The notes: generated by a model not told the origin, from the letters alone. 33,779 bases of DNA from Herbaspirillum sp. (GCA_019233085.1 JAFAMT010000293.1:1-33779); one strand, 5' to 3'; shown: positions 1-7,828, numbered from the stretch's first letter. Numbers and translations are program-made.

Positions 1-73
1 GATGGATGGTCTGTCGGTCAAAGTGGCGCCCCGTAGGTGAAGTCTTCGTTGGTGGATTGCATGTGCCGCCGGC

Positions 74-1045
74 TCACATGGCCTGCACGATCATCTCGCC
101 CGAGCGGCCGGGCAGTTCGCCCCAGCTGATCGGCAGGATGGGCAGGAGATCGTTCTTGATGCTTTCGTAGTAGTCACCCATGGAGACCAGTTCGTACCCC
201 TGGGCGCGCCACCCGGCGAGCAGTCGTTCGAAAATGGGGCCGAGTTTCTGTCCTTCAAGCTCTGCGTGCAGGGTGAAGACGTGATCACGTGGTTGCTTGG
301 TCAGCTGCAGCAAAAATTCCGCGGCATTGCCGGCATCGATCATCTTGCCGCCGATGGTGCGCCCGAGGATTTCATCCAGCGTAGGCAGGGTGGTCGGCAG
401 TTGCACGCAGGACAGCGGCTTGCCGAAGGCAGAGAGGCGGTGCGGGCCGGCATCGGGGTCGGCCAGGCGGCCGTCTTCACGCAGCTGCGAGCGGCCATCC
501 GAGGAATAGGCAATGCCGAACTGATCCAGCTGCACGAAGGCATGGTCATTCATCTGCCAGCCGGCGGCGCCGTGGGTGCGTGGCGCATGGCCGAAGATGT
601 CATGGTAGCGGCCGTAGGACTGCTGCATGGTCTCGGTGGTCCATTGGGCGCTGGCGGTACGCACGTCGTCCTGCCAGACCCGGTGATCCCAGGTATGGAT
701 GCCGCATTCGAAACCGGCATCGTAGGCGTCGCGCATGAATTGCACGCAGGTCTTGCCGATGTCGGGTGCCGGCAGCAGGGTGCCGTACATCAGGGTCTTC
801 AAGCCATAGTGCTCGACCACCGAAGTGCGCGAGACCTTGCTGAAGAACCCCGGGCGGAAGATCTGCTTGAGCGCCCAGCCGGTGTGATCCGGGCCCAGCG
901 AGAACAGGAAGGTGGCGCCGGCGCCGTGGCGGCGCAGCTGGCTGACCAGGTTGGGAACACCCACGCGGGTACCGCGGTAGGTGTCGGCGTCGATCTTGAG
1001 AGTGAGTTTGGGCAAGTTGGAAACCGGAAGAGGGTGGACGGTCAT
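74..1045 (-). CDS. arnD: ArnD-type deformylase (4-deoxy-4-formamido-L-arabinose-phosphoundecaprenol deformylase)
   Basis: Polysaccharide-deacetylase-fold protein of about 323 aa. In the Ara4N pathway ArnD removes the formyl group from undecaprenyl-phosphate-Ara4FN before flipping and transfer to lipid A. The N-terminal KIDADTYRGTRVGVPNL segment (about residues 17-33) matches the ArnD start, with the metal-site Asp pair, and a downstream HTWDHRVWQ holds the His-x3-His metal ligands. The track ORF starts at 1150. I prefer the ATG at 1045 because it has an AGGA about 7 nt upstream and gives the family's normal N-terminus; the extra 35 residues look non-coding. It is the last gene of the arn cluster and is separated from the ArnA dehydrogenase gene by a 237-bp gap with a terminator-like hairpin, so it may have its own promoter. 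Nothing recognisable lies in bases 1-73 downstream. Function rests on family and context. Confidence 0.88.
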   Translation of the reverse strand: MTVHPLPVSNLPKLTLKIDADTYRGTRVGVPNLVSQLRRHGAGATFLFSLGPDHTGWALKQIFRPGFFSKVSRTSVVEHYGLKTLMYGTLLPAPDIGKTCVQFMRDAYDAGFECGIHTWDHRVWQDDVRTASAQWTTETMQQSYGRYHDIFGHAPRTHGAAGWQMNDHAFVQLDQFGIAYSSDGRSQLREDGRLADPDAGPHRLSAFGKPLSCVQLPTTLPTLDEILGRTIGGKMIDAGNAAEFLLQLTKQPRDHVFTLHAELEGQKLGPIFERLLAGWRAQGYELVSMGDYYESIKNDLLPILPISWGELPGRSGEMIVQAM

Positions 1046-1196
1046 GCGCCGTCCTGTTGTTGCAGGTGCCGGTGCGTTGTCGCCCCGACCATGCTGGTAT
1101 GTGAGACTAGCATTGCGCGCTGGATAGAACAATATGCAGCAGCGCAGCATACAGCGTCATTTGCGGTACGCAGACGCATCTGTTGCTTGATAAAAA

Positions 1197-1210
1197 GACA
1201 ATGCATTGTC
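1197..1210. other. Perfect 14-bp palindrome in the arnD upstream gap
   Basis: GACAATGCATTGTC is a perfect 14-bp palindrome in the gap between the ArnA dehydrogenase stop and the arnD start, about 150 bp upstream of arnD. It could be an operator for a separate arnD promoter. I could not place a convincing -35/-10 pair next to it, so any role is inference. Confidence 0.3.
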
Positions 1211-1230
1211 CATCGCGTCAGGGTCCCAAA

Positions 1231-1260
1231 AGCAAAACCGCGCCAGAAGCGCGGTTTGCT
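1231..1260 (-). terminator. Probable intrinsic terminator after the ArnA dehydrogenase gene
   Basis: On the minus strand AGCAAACCGCGC-ttctg-GCGCGGTTTTGCT forms a 12-bp stem with one bulged base, followed by TTTT. It starts 23 nt after the dehydrogenase stop codon. The T-run is short, so termination may be partial. No plus-strand gene needs it. Confidence 0.6.
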
Positions 1261-1282
1261 GGAGGCAAGGCTGAAGGAAAGA

Positions 1283-2338
1283 TCAGTCCATCAGGGCGCG
1301 GGCCTCAGCCACCTGGCTGCGGTAGGCGTCGAAGATGTTGCGCAGGGTGTCGGCCATGTTGGTCTTGGGCGCCCAGTTCAGTTCTTCGCAGGTGTTGGTG
1401 ATCTTGGGCACGCGGTTCTGCACGTCCTGGTAACCCTTGCCGTAGTAGGCGGCCGAGGTGGTTTCCACCAGCTTGACGTCCTTGGCGGTGTCGGCGTACT
1501 CGGGGTACTCGGCGGCCAGCTTCAGCATCATGTCGGCCAGGTCCCTGATCGAGTAGTTGTTGGTCGGGTTGCCGATGTTGTAGATCTTGCCCGAGGCCAC
1601 GCCGCCTTCATTGGCGATGATCTTCATCAGCGCGTCGATGCCGTCGTCGATGTAGGTGAAGGCGCGCTTCTGCAGGCCGCCATCGACCAGGGAGATGTTC
1701 TCGCCACGGACGATATGGCCGAAGAACTGGGTCACCACGCGGGAAGAGCCTTCCTTGGGGGTGTGGATCGAATCCAGGCCGGCGCCGATCCAGTTGAACG
1801 GACGGAACAGGGTGAAGTTCAGGTTGGCTTCCATGCCGTAGCCCCAGATCACGCGGTCCATCAGCTGCTTGGCGCAGGAGTAGATCCAGCGCGGCTTGTT
1901 GATCGGGCCGCAGATCAGTTCGGACTCTTCCGGATCGAATTCCTCGTCATGGCACATGCCATAGACTTCCGAGGTCGAGGGGAAGACCAGGTGCTTCTTG
2001 TACTTGGCGGCCGAACGTACGATCGGCAGGTTGGCTTCGAAGTCCAGCTCGAACACGCGCAGCGGGGCACTGACGTAGGTCGAGGGGGTCGCGATGGCCA
2101 CCAGCGGCAGGATCACGTCACACTTCTTGACGTGGTATTCCACCCATTCCTGGTTGATGGTGATGTCGCCCTCGAAGAAGTGCATGCGCGACTTGTAGGC
2201 CTCGTTTTCCAGAATGTCGGTGATACGGTCGGTCATCATGTCCATGCCGTAGACGTGCCAGTCCGTGGTTTCCAGGATGCGCTTGGACAGGTGGTGGCCG
2301 ATGAAGCCGTTGACGCCGAGAATGAGGACTTTTTTCAT
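1283..2338 (-). CDS. arnA: Stand-alone ArnA dehydrogenase/decarboxylase (UDP-glucuronate 4-oxidation and decarboxylation)
   Basis: SDR-family protein of 351 aa, corresponding to the C-terminal half of E. coli ArnA, which converts UDP-glucuronate to UDP-4-keto-pentose with NAD+. Visible features are the Rossmann GVNGFIG motif (residues 8-14), STSEVYG with S123/E124, YSCAK with Y153/K157, and QNRVPKI with R309. Every one sits at the E. coli ArnA number minus 310 (S433, E434, Y463, K467, R619), so the active site is intact and collinear. It lacks the formyltransferase domain, which is encoded by the gene just upstream with a 30-bp gap. It starts with MKKVLILG and is followed by a terminator-like hairpin. 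A generic UDP-GlcA decarboxylase is less likely given the ArnA-specific residues and the cluster. Confidence 0.92.
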   Translation of the reverse strand: MKKVLILGVNGFIGHHLSKRILETTDWHVYGMDMMTDRITDILENEAYKSRMHFFEGDITINQEWVEYHVKKCDVILPLVAIATPSTYVSAPLRVFELDFEANLPIVRSAAKYKKHLVFPSTSEVYGMCHDEEFDPEESELICGPINKPRWIYSCAKQLMDRVIWGYGMEANLNFTLFRPFNWIGAGLDSIHTPKEGSSRVVTQFFGHIVRGENISLVDGGLQKRAFTYIDDGIDALMKIIANEGGVASGKIYNIGNPTNNYSIRDLADMMLKLAAEYPEYADTAKDVKLVETTSAAYYGKGYQDVQNRVPKITNTCEELNWAPKTNMADTLRNIFDAYRSQVAEARALMD

Positions 2339-2368
2339 AATGTTGAGAGCTTGGTGAATGGCCGGACT

Positions 2369-3286
2369 TCAGGAGGCCATGTATTTCAGGTAATTGTTGA
2401 GCGAAGCATCCTGATCATTGATCTGGATGCCCAGGATCTGGAGGAAGTTGCCATCGCCACAACGCGCGTACAACTTGCCGCCTTCGAAGAACTTGTCCTG
2501 CATGCCATGGGCCCGCTGCAGGGCAGGATGGGCCGATGGCGGAACCAGCCGGGTTCTCGTGACCGTAATTTTATCACCCGCGATTTCTTCGAAGGCACCT
2601 GGATACGGTGGAGCCACCGCGCGCACCAGATTGTGCACCTCGCGGGCGGTGCGGCGCCAGTCGATACGGCCATCTTCGGGCTTGCGACCACCATAGTAGC
2701 TGCCCTTGGACAAGTCGTTGGGCATGTTGGGCGTGCGGCCCGAGAGCATGGCCGGCAGCACGTTCCACAGCGTCAGTTCGGCCGCCACGACCACCTTGCC
2801 GAATACTTCGTGGGCGGTATCGTCAGGCAGGATGGGCACCGAGGTCTGGGCCACGATGGCGCCGGCATCGGGTTTGATGGTCATTTCATGCAGGGTGGCG
2901 CCGGTCTCGGTCTCGCCATGCAGCACCGCCCAGTTGATCGGCACGCGACCGCGATACTTGGGCAGCAGCGAGCCGTGCATGTTGTAGGCCCCGTGCTTGG
3001 CCAGCGCCAGCACTTCCACTGGCAGCATGTGGCGGTAGTAGAAGCTGAAGATGAAGTCCGGCTGCGCAGCCTGCACCTGGGCCAGCAGCTGCGGCGACTT
3101 GGGGTCGGTGGGGGTGATGCAGGTGATGCCATTTTCGCGGCAGACCCCGGCTACCGAGCCGAACCAGATGTTCTCGGTGGCGCTGTCTTCGTGGGTGACC
3201 ACCAGAGAGACCTGCACGCCACGGGCGAGCAAGACTTTCAGGCAGCGCACGCCCACGTCATGGTAGGCAAAGACGACGGCATTCAT
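2369..3286 (-). CDS. Stand-alone ArnA formyltransferase (UDP-Ara4N formylation)
   Basis: Protein of 305 aa corresponding to the N-terminal domain of E. coli ArnA, which formylates UDP-Ara4N with N10-formyl-tetrahydrofolate. The NMHGSLLPKYRGRVP motif and the KPDAG motif give N102, H104 and D140, identical in number to the known E. coli ArnA catalytic triad. The C-terminal part (about residues 205-300) looks like the usual formyltransferase C-terminal barrel. Its ATG overlaps the arnC stop by 4 bp (ATGA), implying translational coupling. Together with the following dehydrogenase gene it replaces the fused bifunctional ArnA of enterobacteria, in the same domain order. Confidence 0.9.
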   Translation of the reverse strand: MNAVVFAYHDVGVRCLKVLLARGVQVSLVVTHEDSATENIWFGSVAGVCRENGITCITPTDPKSPQLLAQVQAAQPDFIFSFYYRHMLPVEVLALAKHGAYNMHGSLLPKYRGRVPINWAVLHGETETGATLHEMTIKPDAGAIVAQTSVPILPDDTAHEVFGKVVVAAELTLWNVLPAMLSGRTPNMPNDLSKGSYYGGRKPEDGRIDWRRTAREVHNLVRAVAPPYPGAFEEIAGDKITVTRTRLVPPSAHPALQRAHGMQDKFFEGGKLYARCGDGNFLQILGIQINDQDASLNNYLKYMAS

Positions 3287-4242
3287 GATGTTTGACTGTC
3301 TTCTTCAGAGGATTTCTCGAGGATGGCCTGCACCACATAGCGCGGGCGCGCACGCACCTGCATGTAGATGCGGCCGATGTATTCGCCCAGGAGGCCGATC
3401 GAGAACAGGATCACGCCCATCAGGAAGAAGGTGATCGCGAAGAGGGTGAAGACACCGCCCACTTCGGCGCCGATCAACAGGCGGCGCAGCACGATCAGGA
3501 TGAACAGCGCCGCCGAGGCGAACGACAGGGCGATGCCCAGCAGCGAGAAGAACTGCAGCGGCACCAGCGAGAAACCGGTCACCAGGTCGAAGTTGAGGCG
3601 GATGAGGCTGTAGAACGAATACTTCGACTCGCCCGCCGAGCGTTCCTCGTGCTCCACCACGATCTCGGTCGGGTTGCGGGCGAAGGTATAGGCCAGCGCC
3701 GGTACGAAGGTATTGACTTCACGGCATTTGTTGACCAGGTCGATCACGTTGCGGCCATAGGCACGCAGCATGTTGCCCTGGTCGGTCATCTTGATGCGGG
3801 TGATCTTTTCGCGCAGGCGGTTGGTGGCCTTGGAGGCGTAGGTGCGCCATGCCGAATCCTGGCGCTTGCGGCGGATCGAGCCGACGTAGTCGTAGCCTTC
3901 GCGCATCTTGGCCACCAGGTTGCCGATCTCCTCGGGGGGATTCTGCAGGTCGGCGTCGAGGGTCACCACGACATCGCCACGGGTGGCTTCGAAGCCGGCC
4001 ATGATGGCCATGTGCTGGCCATAGTTGCCGTTGAACAGGACCACGCGCGTGACGTCCGGGCGCACGCGATACTGTTCGGCCAGGATGCAGGCCGAGCGGT
4101 CGCGGCTGCCATCATTGACGAAGATGACTTCATAGCTGTAGCCCAACGCGTCCAGCGCCGGATAAAGGCGCGCGAACAGCTTGGATAGCCCGGATTCCTC
4201 GTTGTATACCGGGATGACGACGGACAGTTCTGGTTTCATCAA
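3283..4242 (-). CDS. arnC: ArnC: undecaprenyl-phosphate Ara4FN transferase (GT2)
   Basis: Glycosyltransferase family 2 protein of 319 aa that transfers Ara4FN from UDP to undecaprenyl phosphate at the inner face of the cytoplasmic membrane. The N-terminus SVVIPVYNEE is the classic GT2 start, and DADLQNPPEEI (near residue 97) carries the metal-binding Asp motif. Two C-terminal membrane segments are visible (about residues 225-255 and 262-290), ending in LLGEYIGRIYMQVRARPRY, typical of the ArnC/dolichol-phosphate mannosyltransferase group. The start is preceded by a 178-bp AT-rich gap after arnB, unusual in this otherwise tight cluster. The stop overlaps the next ATG (ATGA). Confidence 0.92.
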   Translation of the reverse strand: MMKPELSVVIPVYNEESGLSKLFARLYPALDALGYSYEVIFVNDGSRDRSACILAEQYRVRPDVTRVVLFNGNYGQHMAIMAGFEATRGDVVVTLDADLQNPPEEIGNLVAKMREGYDYVGSIRRKRQDSAWRTYASKATNRLREKITRIKMTDQGNMLRAYGRNVIDLVNKCREVNTFVPALAYTFARNPTEIVVEHEERSAGESKYSFYSLIRLNFDLVTGFSLVPLQFFSLLGIALSFASAALFILIVLRRLLIGAEVGGVFTLFAITFFLMGVILFSIGLLGEYIGRIYMQVRARPRYVVQAILEKSSEEDSQTS

Positions 4243-4284
4243 ATGCTTGAAATGCTTGTGCTGAAATAAATCAAAGGCCCGATG

Positions 4285-4310
4285 CGCCGCGACCGATTGT
4301 CGTCGCGGCG
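4285..4310 (-). other. Hairpin in the arnB-arnC gap (arnC leader)
   Basis: CGCCGCGAC and GTCGCGGCG form a perfect 9-bp stem around an 8-nt loop, about 43 bp upstream of arnC. No T-run follows on the minus strand, so it is not an obvious terminator. It may stabilise or separate mRNA segments of the cluster. Confidence 0.5.
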
Positions 4311-4365
4311 TTCAGGCCCGCTTGATACCAAGGGAACACCACTGTTGCGGCAGTGCAAATAAAAC

Positions 4366-4415
4366 GAATTACATTGAATTATGCCAAATTGTCGAATGAA
4401 TATGTCAATTCGGCA
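4366..4415 (-). promoter_or_regulatory. Operator-like repeats between arnB and arnC
   Basis: Two elements lie just after the arnB stop. One is a direct repeat GAATTA-N4-GAATTA (4366-4381, period 10 bp). The other is an inverted repeat TGCCAAATTG-N14-CAATTCGGCA (4382-4391 and 4406-4415) with one mismatch. The stretch is much more AT-rich than its surroundings. Phased direct repeats of this kind suit OmpR-family response regulators, but the sequence does not match the enterobacterial PmrA box. An internal promoter for arnC onward is inferred, not shown. Confidence 0.4.
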
Positions 4416-4420
4416 ATAAA

Positions 4421-5542
4421 TCAACGAAGTACCGATTTTACCGTTTCGACTGCGCGGACAACGTCATCTTTACTCATTGCATTGAACATCGGCAAGGAGA
4501 CGATGCGCTGGCCTACGCGTTCGGACACCGGGAACATGCCTTCCTTGAAGCCACGGTCGCGGTACAGCTTGAGCAGGTGGATGGCCGGGTAGTGATAGCC
4601 GATGCCGACCTGCTGCTCCATCATCTTTTCCATGAACGCGGCGCGGGTGATGCGCTCGGGCAGCACCAGCTGGAACATGTGCCAGTTCGAGTTCTCGAAG
4701 TCGGCCACCGGCAGCTGGGCGCCGTATTGTGCCTCGAAGTCGGTGCCAAAGCAGGCGAAGTAGTGGCGCGCCAGCTCCTTGCGATGGGCGGTGATGGCAT
4801 CGATGTGGGCAAACTGGCCCAGGCCGATGGCGGCGGCCACGTCGGTCATGTTGAACTTGCCGCCCAGGACATCGACTTCCAGGCCGTCGAAACCGCTGCG
4901 GGTGACGCCTTGCAGGCGGTATTTCTCGGCCAGGCGCGCCTCCTCTGCGTTGTTGAGCACCAGAAAGCCACCTTCGGAGCTGGTGATGTTCTTGTTGGCC
5001 TGCAGGCTGAAGGAGACGAAGTCGCCGAAGGCGCCGATGCGCTTGCCGTTCCAGGTCGAACCCAGCGCCTGGGCTGCGTCTTCCACCACGCGCAGCTTGT
5101 GCTTGGCGGCAATCGCATACAGGTGGTCCATGTCGACCGGCAGGCCTGACAGGTAGACCGGGATCACGGCCTTGGTGCGCGGGGTGATGGCGGCTTCCAG
5201 GCGGTCCAGGTCGATGTTGCGGGTGACCGGGTCGATATCGGCGAAGACCGGGGTGGCGCCGGTTTCCAGGATCACGTTGGCGGTGGCGACCCAGGAGATC
5301 GGGGTGGTGATGACTTCGTCGCCGGGGCCGATGCCGGCGATGCGCAGCGCGATCTCCATGGTGCAGGTGCCGGAGTTGAAGGTACGCACGATGCGCCCGC
5401 CCAGATAGTCCGACAAGGCCTTTTCGAACGCCTGCACCTTGGGCCCGCTGGTGATCCAGCCCGAACGCAGCACCTCGCCGACGGCGGCGATGGTGGGTTC
5501 ATCGATGGTGGGTTTGGCAAAAGGCAGGAAGGGCAGGCTCAT
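4421..5542 (-). CDS. arnB: ArnB: UDP-4-amino-4-deoxy-L-arabinose aminotransferase
   Basis: DegT/DnrJ/EryC1-family PLP aminotransferase of 373 aa. It converts UDP-4-keto-pentose to UDP-Ara4N using glutamate. The Schiff-base lysine is K184 in QANKNITSSEGG, and D155 in EDAAQALG should contact the pyridine nitrogen. TSGPKVQAFEKAL, SGTCTMEIAL and WVATANVI are typical of the fold. The length matches the family (about 380 aa). It is separated from the upstream DMT gene by about 100 bp with no evident terminator. The sugar specificity is assigned from the cluster; by sequence alone it could be another nucleotide-sugar aminotransferase. Confidence 0.9.
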   Translation of the reverse strand: MSLPFLPFAKPTIDEPTIAAVGEVLRSGWITSGPKVQAFEKALSDYLGGRIVRTFNSGTCTMEIALRIAGIGPGDEVITTPISWVATANVILETGATPVFADIDPVTRNIDLDRLEAAITPRTKAVIPVYLSGLPVDMDHLYAIAAKHKLRVVEDAAQALGSTWNGKRIGAFGDFVSFSLQANKNITSSEGGFLVLNNAEEARLAEKYRLQGVTRSGFDGLEVDVLGGKFNMTDVAAAIGLGQFAHIDAITAHRKELARHYFACFGTDFEAQYGAQLPVADFENSNWHMFQLVLPERITRAAFMEKMMEQQVGIGYHYPAIHLLKLYRDRGFKEGMFPVSERVGQRIVSLPMFNAMSKDDVVRAVETVKSVLR

Positions 5543-5644
5543 TGTGGAATCCGGTCAGACGATGTTATTGGATGGGGCGGGCAGGCAGCTCGCCACGGCC
5601 GCCCCCGGAAACGACCCCGGGCAACGGCAACTCGTTATTGTAAA

Positions 5645-6016
5645 TCAGCTTCTGGTCAGCAAGACCACGCCGACGATGATCACGCCGATGGCCAGCAGGC
5701 GCTGCAAGGACACCGCTTCTCCCAGGAAGTACCAGGCCCCGACGGCGTTGATGATGTAGCCCAGCGACAGCAGCGGGTAGGCAATGGTCACATCCACCCG
5801 CGACAGGCCGATGATCCAGACGCCCACCGAGATCACATAGCAGGTCAGGCCGCCGATGATGGGCAGCTGGGTTGCCAGTTTCAGGCCGGTCGAAAACCAG
5901 TTCTCGGCCGTGAGGTGGATCGCGCCCACGGCATTGGTGCCGGCCTTGAGCAGCAGTTGCGCCACGGCATTGAGGCAGATGCCGACGAAGATGAAGCCGA
6001 AGGTGGTCAGGTTCAT
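5645..6016 (-). CDS. Small DMT/EamA membrane protein, ArnE/ArnF-like flippase subunit
   Basis: Hydrophobic 123-aa protein with four likely membrane segments (about residues 4-24, 48-68, 75-96 and 101-120), an EmrE-sized member of the drug/metabolite transporter superfamily. In enterobacteria ArnE and ArnF form a heterodimer thought to flip undecaprenyl-P-Ara4N to the periplasm. Here only one such gene is present, so it may work as a homodimer or have a partner elsewhere. Its ATG overlaps the arnT stop by 4 bp (ATGA), which ties it to the pathway. I cannot tell ArnE from ArnF and therefore give no symbol. Confidence 0.82.
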   Translation of the reverse strand: MNLTTFGFIFVGICLNAVAQLLLKAGTNAVGAIHLTAENWFSTGLKLATQLPIIGGLTCYVISVGVWIIGLSRVDVTIAYPLLSLGYIINAVGAWYFLGEAVSLQRLLAIGVIIVGVVLLTRS

Positions 6017-7731
6017 TTGCCGGCCTTCTTGACGTTGGCCTCGGGAGCCGGGTCATTGGCCACGATCACGCGGCGCGGATCCTGGCCGATCAGGCGCATG
6101 GGCAGCTTGCGTTCCTGCAGTTGCAGGTAGATCTTGGGGTCGATGATGGCGACATCCTTCTTGCCGGCACCGTGGTCGGCCACCCATTGCGCCACGAAGG
6201 CATCGACGGTCGGCAGCCACAGCTGCGGCTCCTGCTTCAGGCCGAACTCCATCTCATCGGCATGCTGCACCAGGATCATGGTGCGGCGCAGGTAGAAGGG
6301 CAGTGCCTGTTCGTAGCGACCCACCAGGTAGACCGGGGTTTCGGGCTTCAATTCGGCTTCCAGCGTGGGCAGGTAGTCGACGCCGGCGGAGTAGCGGCCT
6401 TGCGGGTCGTGGCCCAGCATGAGCAGCTGGCCGGCGGCAAAGGCACTGACGGCCAGCGCCGTGACGGCCCAGTCCTTGTGCTGGCGCGCCAGGCGGATGG
6501 CGGCGATGCCGCCGACAAAGAAGATCAGCGTGGCCGCGTAGATGTAGGGCACGTGCGCCTCGATCAGCGGCAGCGAATAGGCATCCTTGGCCAGCGACGG
6601 CACGCGCGGGATGAAGGCCAGGCCGACGGCGGCCGGCAGGGCCACCAGCGAGCCGGCCCAGGCCAGGGCCTTGTGGTCGGCTTCTTCAAGGTAGCAGGCG
6701 ATCAGCAGGGCCAGTGCCGGGAAGATCGGCAGGATGTAGGACGGCAGCTTGGAGTCCGAGATGCTGAAGAACACGAAGATGAACACCGACCACACCAGCA
6801 GCAGCCGCTTGGGCTGGAAGCGGCCACCGTTGAGGCTGTTGTAGCCGGCCGTATCGCGCTGCTCGTGCGTACCCTGCCACAGGCTCTGGAAGAACACGCC
6901 CAGCCAGGGGATGATGCCCAGCACCAGGATGGGAATGAAGTAATACCAGGGACCGGTACGGCTATGGATCTTGGTGGTGAAGCGCTGGAAGTGCTCGTGG
7001 ATGAAGAAGAATTGCGGGAATTCCGGGTTGCGCAGCGACACCGCCACGAACCAGGGCGTACAGATGGCGAAGAACAGCAGCAGGCCCTTGACCAGGTGCA
7101 GGCGCTTCCAGATCGCCCAGTCGCGGGCGAAGAGGGTGTACAGCACCAGCACCGCGCCGGGCAGCACGATGCCGATCAGGCCCTTGGAGAGCGTCGCCAG
7201 GGCCATGCCGGCCCAGCACAGCAGCATCCAGTTGCGCTGGCTCTCACGGGAGGCGCCATCGCGCTGCGCCATCAGCAGGGCGCACAGCGAGATGGTCATC
7301 ATGCCCGACAGGCCCATGTCCAGCGTGTTGATGTGGCCCATGCCGGCCCAGAAGAAGCTGGAAGCCAGCACCAGCGCGGCATAGAAGCCGACCCGGCCGT
7401 TGAAGATGCGGCTGCCGGTATAGCCTGCCAGGCCGATGCCCAGCAAGCCGCACAGGCCCGTCCACAGGCGCGCCTGCCATTCACCCAGGCCGAAGAGCTC
7501 GAAGGTGATGGCGTTCATCCAGGTTTGCAGGGGGGGCTTCTCGAAATACTTGATGCCATTCAGGCGGGTGGTGATCCAGTCCTGGGTGGCCACCATTTCG
7601 CGTGCCATTTCGGCGTAGCGGCCCTCATCGGTAGGGACCAGGACGCGCGCGCCCAGCATCCAGAACCAGGCCAGCAGGAAGAGAATGAGCAGCGTCCAGA
7701 CGAACGCCTTGGATTTATACAGTTCGCGCAT
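6013..7731 (-). CDS. arnT: ArnT-family lipid A 4-amino-4-deoxy-L-arabinose transferase (GT83/PMT fold)
   Basis: Integral membrane glycosyltransferase of 572 aa with about a dozen hydrophobic segments. ArnT moves Ara4N from undecaprenyl phosphate to lipid A phosphates in the periplasm, lowering affinity for polymyxin and cationic peptides. The first periplasmic loop carries DEGRYAEMAREM (residues 35-46, catalytic acidic pair region) and YFEKPP (62-67), both hallmarks of the ArnT/PMT fold. The C-terminal soluble part (about residues 430-570) resembles the ArnT periplasmic domain. A GGAA lies about 12 nt before the ATG, slightly far. The gene heads the core arn cluster, and five 10-bp tandem repeats lie upstream. 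Related PMT-family transferases with other sugars are possible, but the adjacent arnBCAD genes favour Ara4N. Confidence 0.88.
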   Translation of the reverse strand: MRELYKSKAFVWTLLILFLLAWFWMLGARVLVPTDEGRYAEMAREMVATQDWITTRLNGIKYFEKPPLQTWMNAITFELFGLGEWQARLWTGLCGLLGIGLAGYTGSRIFNGRVGFYAALVLASSFFWAGMGHINTLDMGLSGMMTISLCALLMAQRDGASRESQRNWMLLCWAGMALATLSKGLIGIVLPGAVLVLYTLFARDWAIWKRLHLVKGLLLFFAICTPWFVAVSLRNPEFPQFFFIHEHFQRFTTKIHSRTGPWYYFIPILVLGIIPWLGVFFQSLWQGTHEQRDTAGYNSLNGGRFQPKRLLLVWSVFIFVFFSISDSKLPSYILPIFPALALLIACYLEEADHKALAWAGSLVALPAAVGLAFIPRVPSLAKDAYSLPLIEAHVPYIYAATLIFFVGGIAAIRLARQHKDWAVTALAVSAFAAGQLLMLGHDPQGRYSAGVDYLPTLEAELKPETPVYLVGRYEQALPFYLRRTMILVQHADEMEFGLKQEPQLWLPTVDAFVAQWVADHGAGKKDVAIIDPKIYLQLQERKLPMRLIGQDPRRVIVANDPAPEANVKKAGK

Positions 7732-7750
7732 TGTTGACAGCGTTTCCTTG

Positions 7751-7800
7751 TGCGTGTTTTTGCGTGTTTGTGCGTATTGATGCGTATCGATGCGTTTTCC
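7751..7800. repeat. Five tandem 10-bp repeats upstream of arnT
   Basis: Five consecutive decamers TGCGTGTTTT, TGCGTGTTTG, TGCGTATTGA, TGCGTATCGA and TGCGTTTTCC share an invariant TGCGT. They lie in the 97-bp gap between the DUF498 gene and arnT, ending 20 bp before the arnT ATG. The period is about one helical turn, so all TGCGT cores face the same side of the DNA. Confidence 0.85.
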
Positions 7801-7828
7801 TGGGCCTCTCCTGGCCGCAAGGGCGCAC

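Noticed and set aside
266-3295. 1009-aa plus-strand ORF across the arn genes
   Set aside because: Antisense shadow of three well-identified minus-strand genes. Composition is low-complexity Gly/Val/Gln/His typical of antisense GC-rich frames, with no recognisable domain.
4366-4381. PmrA (BasR) box for the arn cluster
   Set aside because: The direct repeat is GAATTA-N4-GAATTA with a 10-bp period, not YTTAA-N6-YTTAA with an 11-bp period, so the enterobacterial box is not matched.
6121-7737. 538-aa plus-strand ORF opposite arnT
   Set aside because: Complementary shadow of arnT; Gln/Gly/Asp-rich without family motifs.
7751-7800. CRISPR-like array
   Set aside because: Units are 10 bp and contiguous with no spacers; no cas genes in the window.
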